Below are positions 43,848 through 45,138 of a stretch of DNA of 45,138 nucleotides, in pieces. Location of the stretch: NCBI GenBank assembly GCA_963796225.1, contig CAWCLK010000040.1, forward strand, positions 1 to 45,138. The letters run 5' to 3'. Numbering within the stretch: the first letter of the stretch is position 1; each line of letters opens with the position of its first letter. The notes beneath the pieces were generated by a model. The model was given only the letters and a program-made list of their open reading frames with translations, made no database searches and was not told the DNA's origin. The position numbers and the translations under genes were made by a program. The DNA comes from CAWCLK01 sp963796225. GTDB lineage: Bacteria; Actinomycetota; Nitriliruptoria; Nitriliruptorales; Nitriliruptoraceae.

Positions 43848-44613
43848 ATGCGTTCGACCGACCCGGCGGGTCACCGAGGATCCGCCACGCGACAGGCGCG
43901 GGACCTGGCCGCCGCGGTGCACGAGCTGCGCACGCCGCTCGCGACCGTCCAGGGCTTCCTCGAGACCCTGCACGACCGCGACGACGAGCTCGATCCGGAC
44001 CTGCGCCGGCAGATCACCGCGATCGCGCTGCGCAACGCCCAGGTCCTCGGGCAGCGCATCGACGGCCTGCTGGCCTTCCAGCGGCTCGAGGGCGGTGAGG
44101 GACTGCAGGTGGCCTCGGCGTCGCTGCACGACGCACTGGTCCGCCTCGTCGAGGACTGCGCGGGGATCCTCGACCACCACGACGTGGCCCTGGACGTCCC
44201 GGAGGACACCTGGGTGGCCGTCGACCTCGACGGGCTGGCCCACGTCGTGGCGAACCTGCTGGCAAACGCGGTCCGGCACAGTCCGGTGGGGTCCACGATC
44301 ACCATCGTCGCCGACGCCGACGACGCCGACGTGGAAGTGGCCGTCGTCGACCAGGGCGAGGGGATCCCCGAGGACGACCTGCCCCTGCGTCTTCGACGCG
44401 TTCTACCGGGGCGGCGAGCACCCCGGCGCCGGGACCGGGCTGGGGCTGGCGGTGGTACGCCGCTACGTCGACCGGTGGGGCGGCCAGGTCGCCATCGAGT
44501 CCACGCTCGGCGAGGGGACCCGGGTGACCTTCACCCTTCCCCGCGTCCCGGCCGGCGGGGCGTCCGACCGGCACGCCGGGGTCGGGGCGACCCGACGGAT
44601 GCCCGGCTCGTAG
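43848..44613 (+). CDS. soluble sensor histidine kinase, frame break near 44385
   Basis: ATG 43848 starts a kinase with no transmembrane segment. The HisKA H-box is VHELRTPLATVQGFLETLHD, the N-box LANAVRHSP, and the G1 box VVDQGEGIPEDDLP. Just after that the frame moves by one extra base to VFDAFYRGGEHP, then GTGLGLAVVRRYVDRWGG (G2 box), and stops at TAG 44611-44613. The corrected length is about 254 residues. No response regulator is adjacent and no sensor domain is encoded, so its input comes from another protein or it is a fragment. Confidence 0.82.
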
Positions 44614-44619
44614 GTGCCG

Positions 44620-45083
44620 TCAGTAGGACGCGCGCCACGCCTCGGGCCAGAACTGCTCCTGCAGGTGCCACGCCGAGCGGCGGTGGGCCATGGCGTGGAG
44701 GCTGGCGACCAGCCGGTCGTCGGCCAGGACCTCGATCAGGTACGCCCCGGTCCGCCGTGTGCGGGAGCGTTCACGGTCCGTGCGACCAGCCCCGCGCCGG
44801 CGGGTGGGGCCGCCAGGAACTGCACGTCGACCGACAGGGCCACGGCGTGGCGCCCCCAGGAGTTGCACGCGACCGAGAACGCCACGTCGCCGGCCGCGAA
44901 CAGCGCCGCCCCGTGCACCATCCCCATGAAGTTGTGGTGCGCCGCCGTGGGGACGAACGCGACGTCGGCCCAGCCGCAGCCCCAGTCGGCCAGCTCGAGG
45001 CCGGTGCGCCCCGCGAAGGCGTCCCCGCGGAACAGGGCGTCCATCGCCGCGCGGTTGGGGTGCTCGGGGGTGGGCTCGGTCAC
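44620..45083 (-). CDS. PaaI-type hotdog thioesterase, frame break near 44765
   Basis: GTG 45083 has AGGAG 5 nt upstream. The product resembles PaaI-like hotdog thioesterases: NFMGMVHGAALFAAGDVAFS covers the active-site helix and AVALSVDVQFLAAP the central strand. After VARTVNAPAHG the frame must shift, by one missing base, to read RTGAYLIEVLADDRLVASLHAMAHRR to the stop at 44620. It likely hydrolyses acyl- or phenylacetyl-type CoA thioesters. Corrected length is about 154 residues. The C-terminal extension EQFWPEAWRASY is not typical of the family. Confidence 0.8.
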
Positions 45084-45138
45084 CGCGACTCCTGACACGT
45101 CGGGACGGCTCGGGGCGCCGGTGAGTCTGCCATCGCGC

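Overview
The window is about 45 kb of very high-GC DNA and reads as chromosome from an actinobacterium (Actinomycetota). The evidence is the run tRNA-Leu(CAG), fhaA, fhaB, pstP, rodA, pbpA, pknB at the left end and trpG/pabA, a class E sortase and crgA near the right end. In Mycobacterium and Streptomyces these genes form one compact block close to dnaA/oriC. Here the block is split: about 30 kb of other genes lie between pknB and pabA. A deep-branching actinobacterial lineage such as Nitriliruptoria is a guess; nothing in the window proves it.

Layout. (1) 1-7339: tRNA-Leu on the minus strand, then a tightly overlapping plus-strand operon for phospho-signalling and cell elongation. (2) 7395-12280: a putative copper operon on the minus strand (zinc-finger anti-sigma factor, CopC-CopD fusion, YcnI/DUF1775 protein, membrane protein) with a divergent ECF sigma gene. 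(3) 12240-18423: an AraC-MGMT repair protein, a NarL-type response regulator, membrane proteins including an MFS-PlsC fusion, and a frame-broken histidine kinase. (4) 18490-24658: a lipoprotein, a CoA transferase and thioesterase, secreted and membrane proteins, and a GntR/fatty-acid-hydroxylase operon. (5) 24809-28600: a large secreted subtilase-fold/FG-GAP protein ending in an LPTTG sorting signal. (6) 28649-35628: hydrolases, an S51-CysS fusion, an MMPL transporter divergent from a MarR regulator, and a Vms1/baeRF-like protein. (7) 35778-45083: site-2 protease plus PDZ-Lon-like protease, AMP-ligase plus PabA, polyprenyl synthase, sortase E, CrgA, a non-coding segment with DnaA-box-like repeats, FmdB, a soluble histidine kinase and a thioesterase.

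Two points should shape how the annotation is read. First, at least 13 genes or gene segments change reading frame mid-gene. Eleven of these breaks equal one extra base, in genes of unrelated function. This looks like indel error in the assembly more than biology, and the affected genes are annotated across the break. Second, several palindromic operator candidates sit upstream of or between genes: identical TCTGACGGGTCGTCAGA sites at 18597 and 19447-19465, TTGCGTCACGCAA at 33910, TGGTCACTTGTGACCA at 43717, and a 20-bp repeat at 13918 and 15402. The most interesting leads are the split dnaA-proximal locus with its DnaA-box cluster at 42891-43007, and the sortase-anchored protein whose subtilase triad appears degraded.
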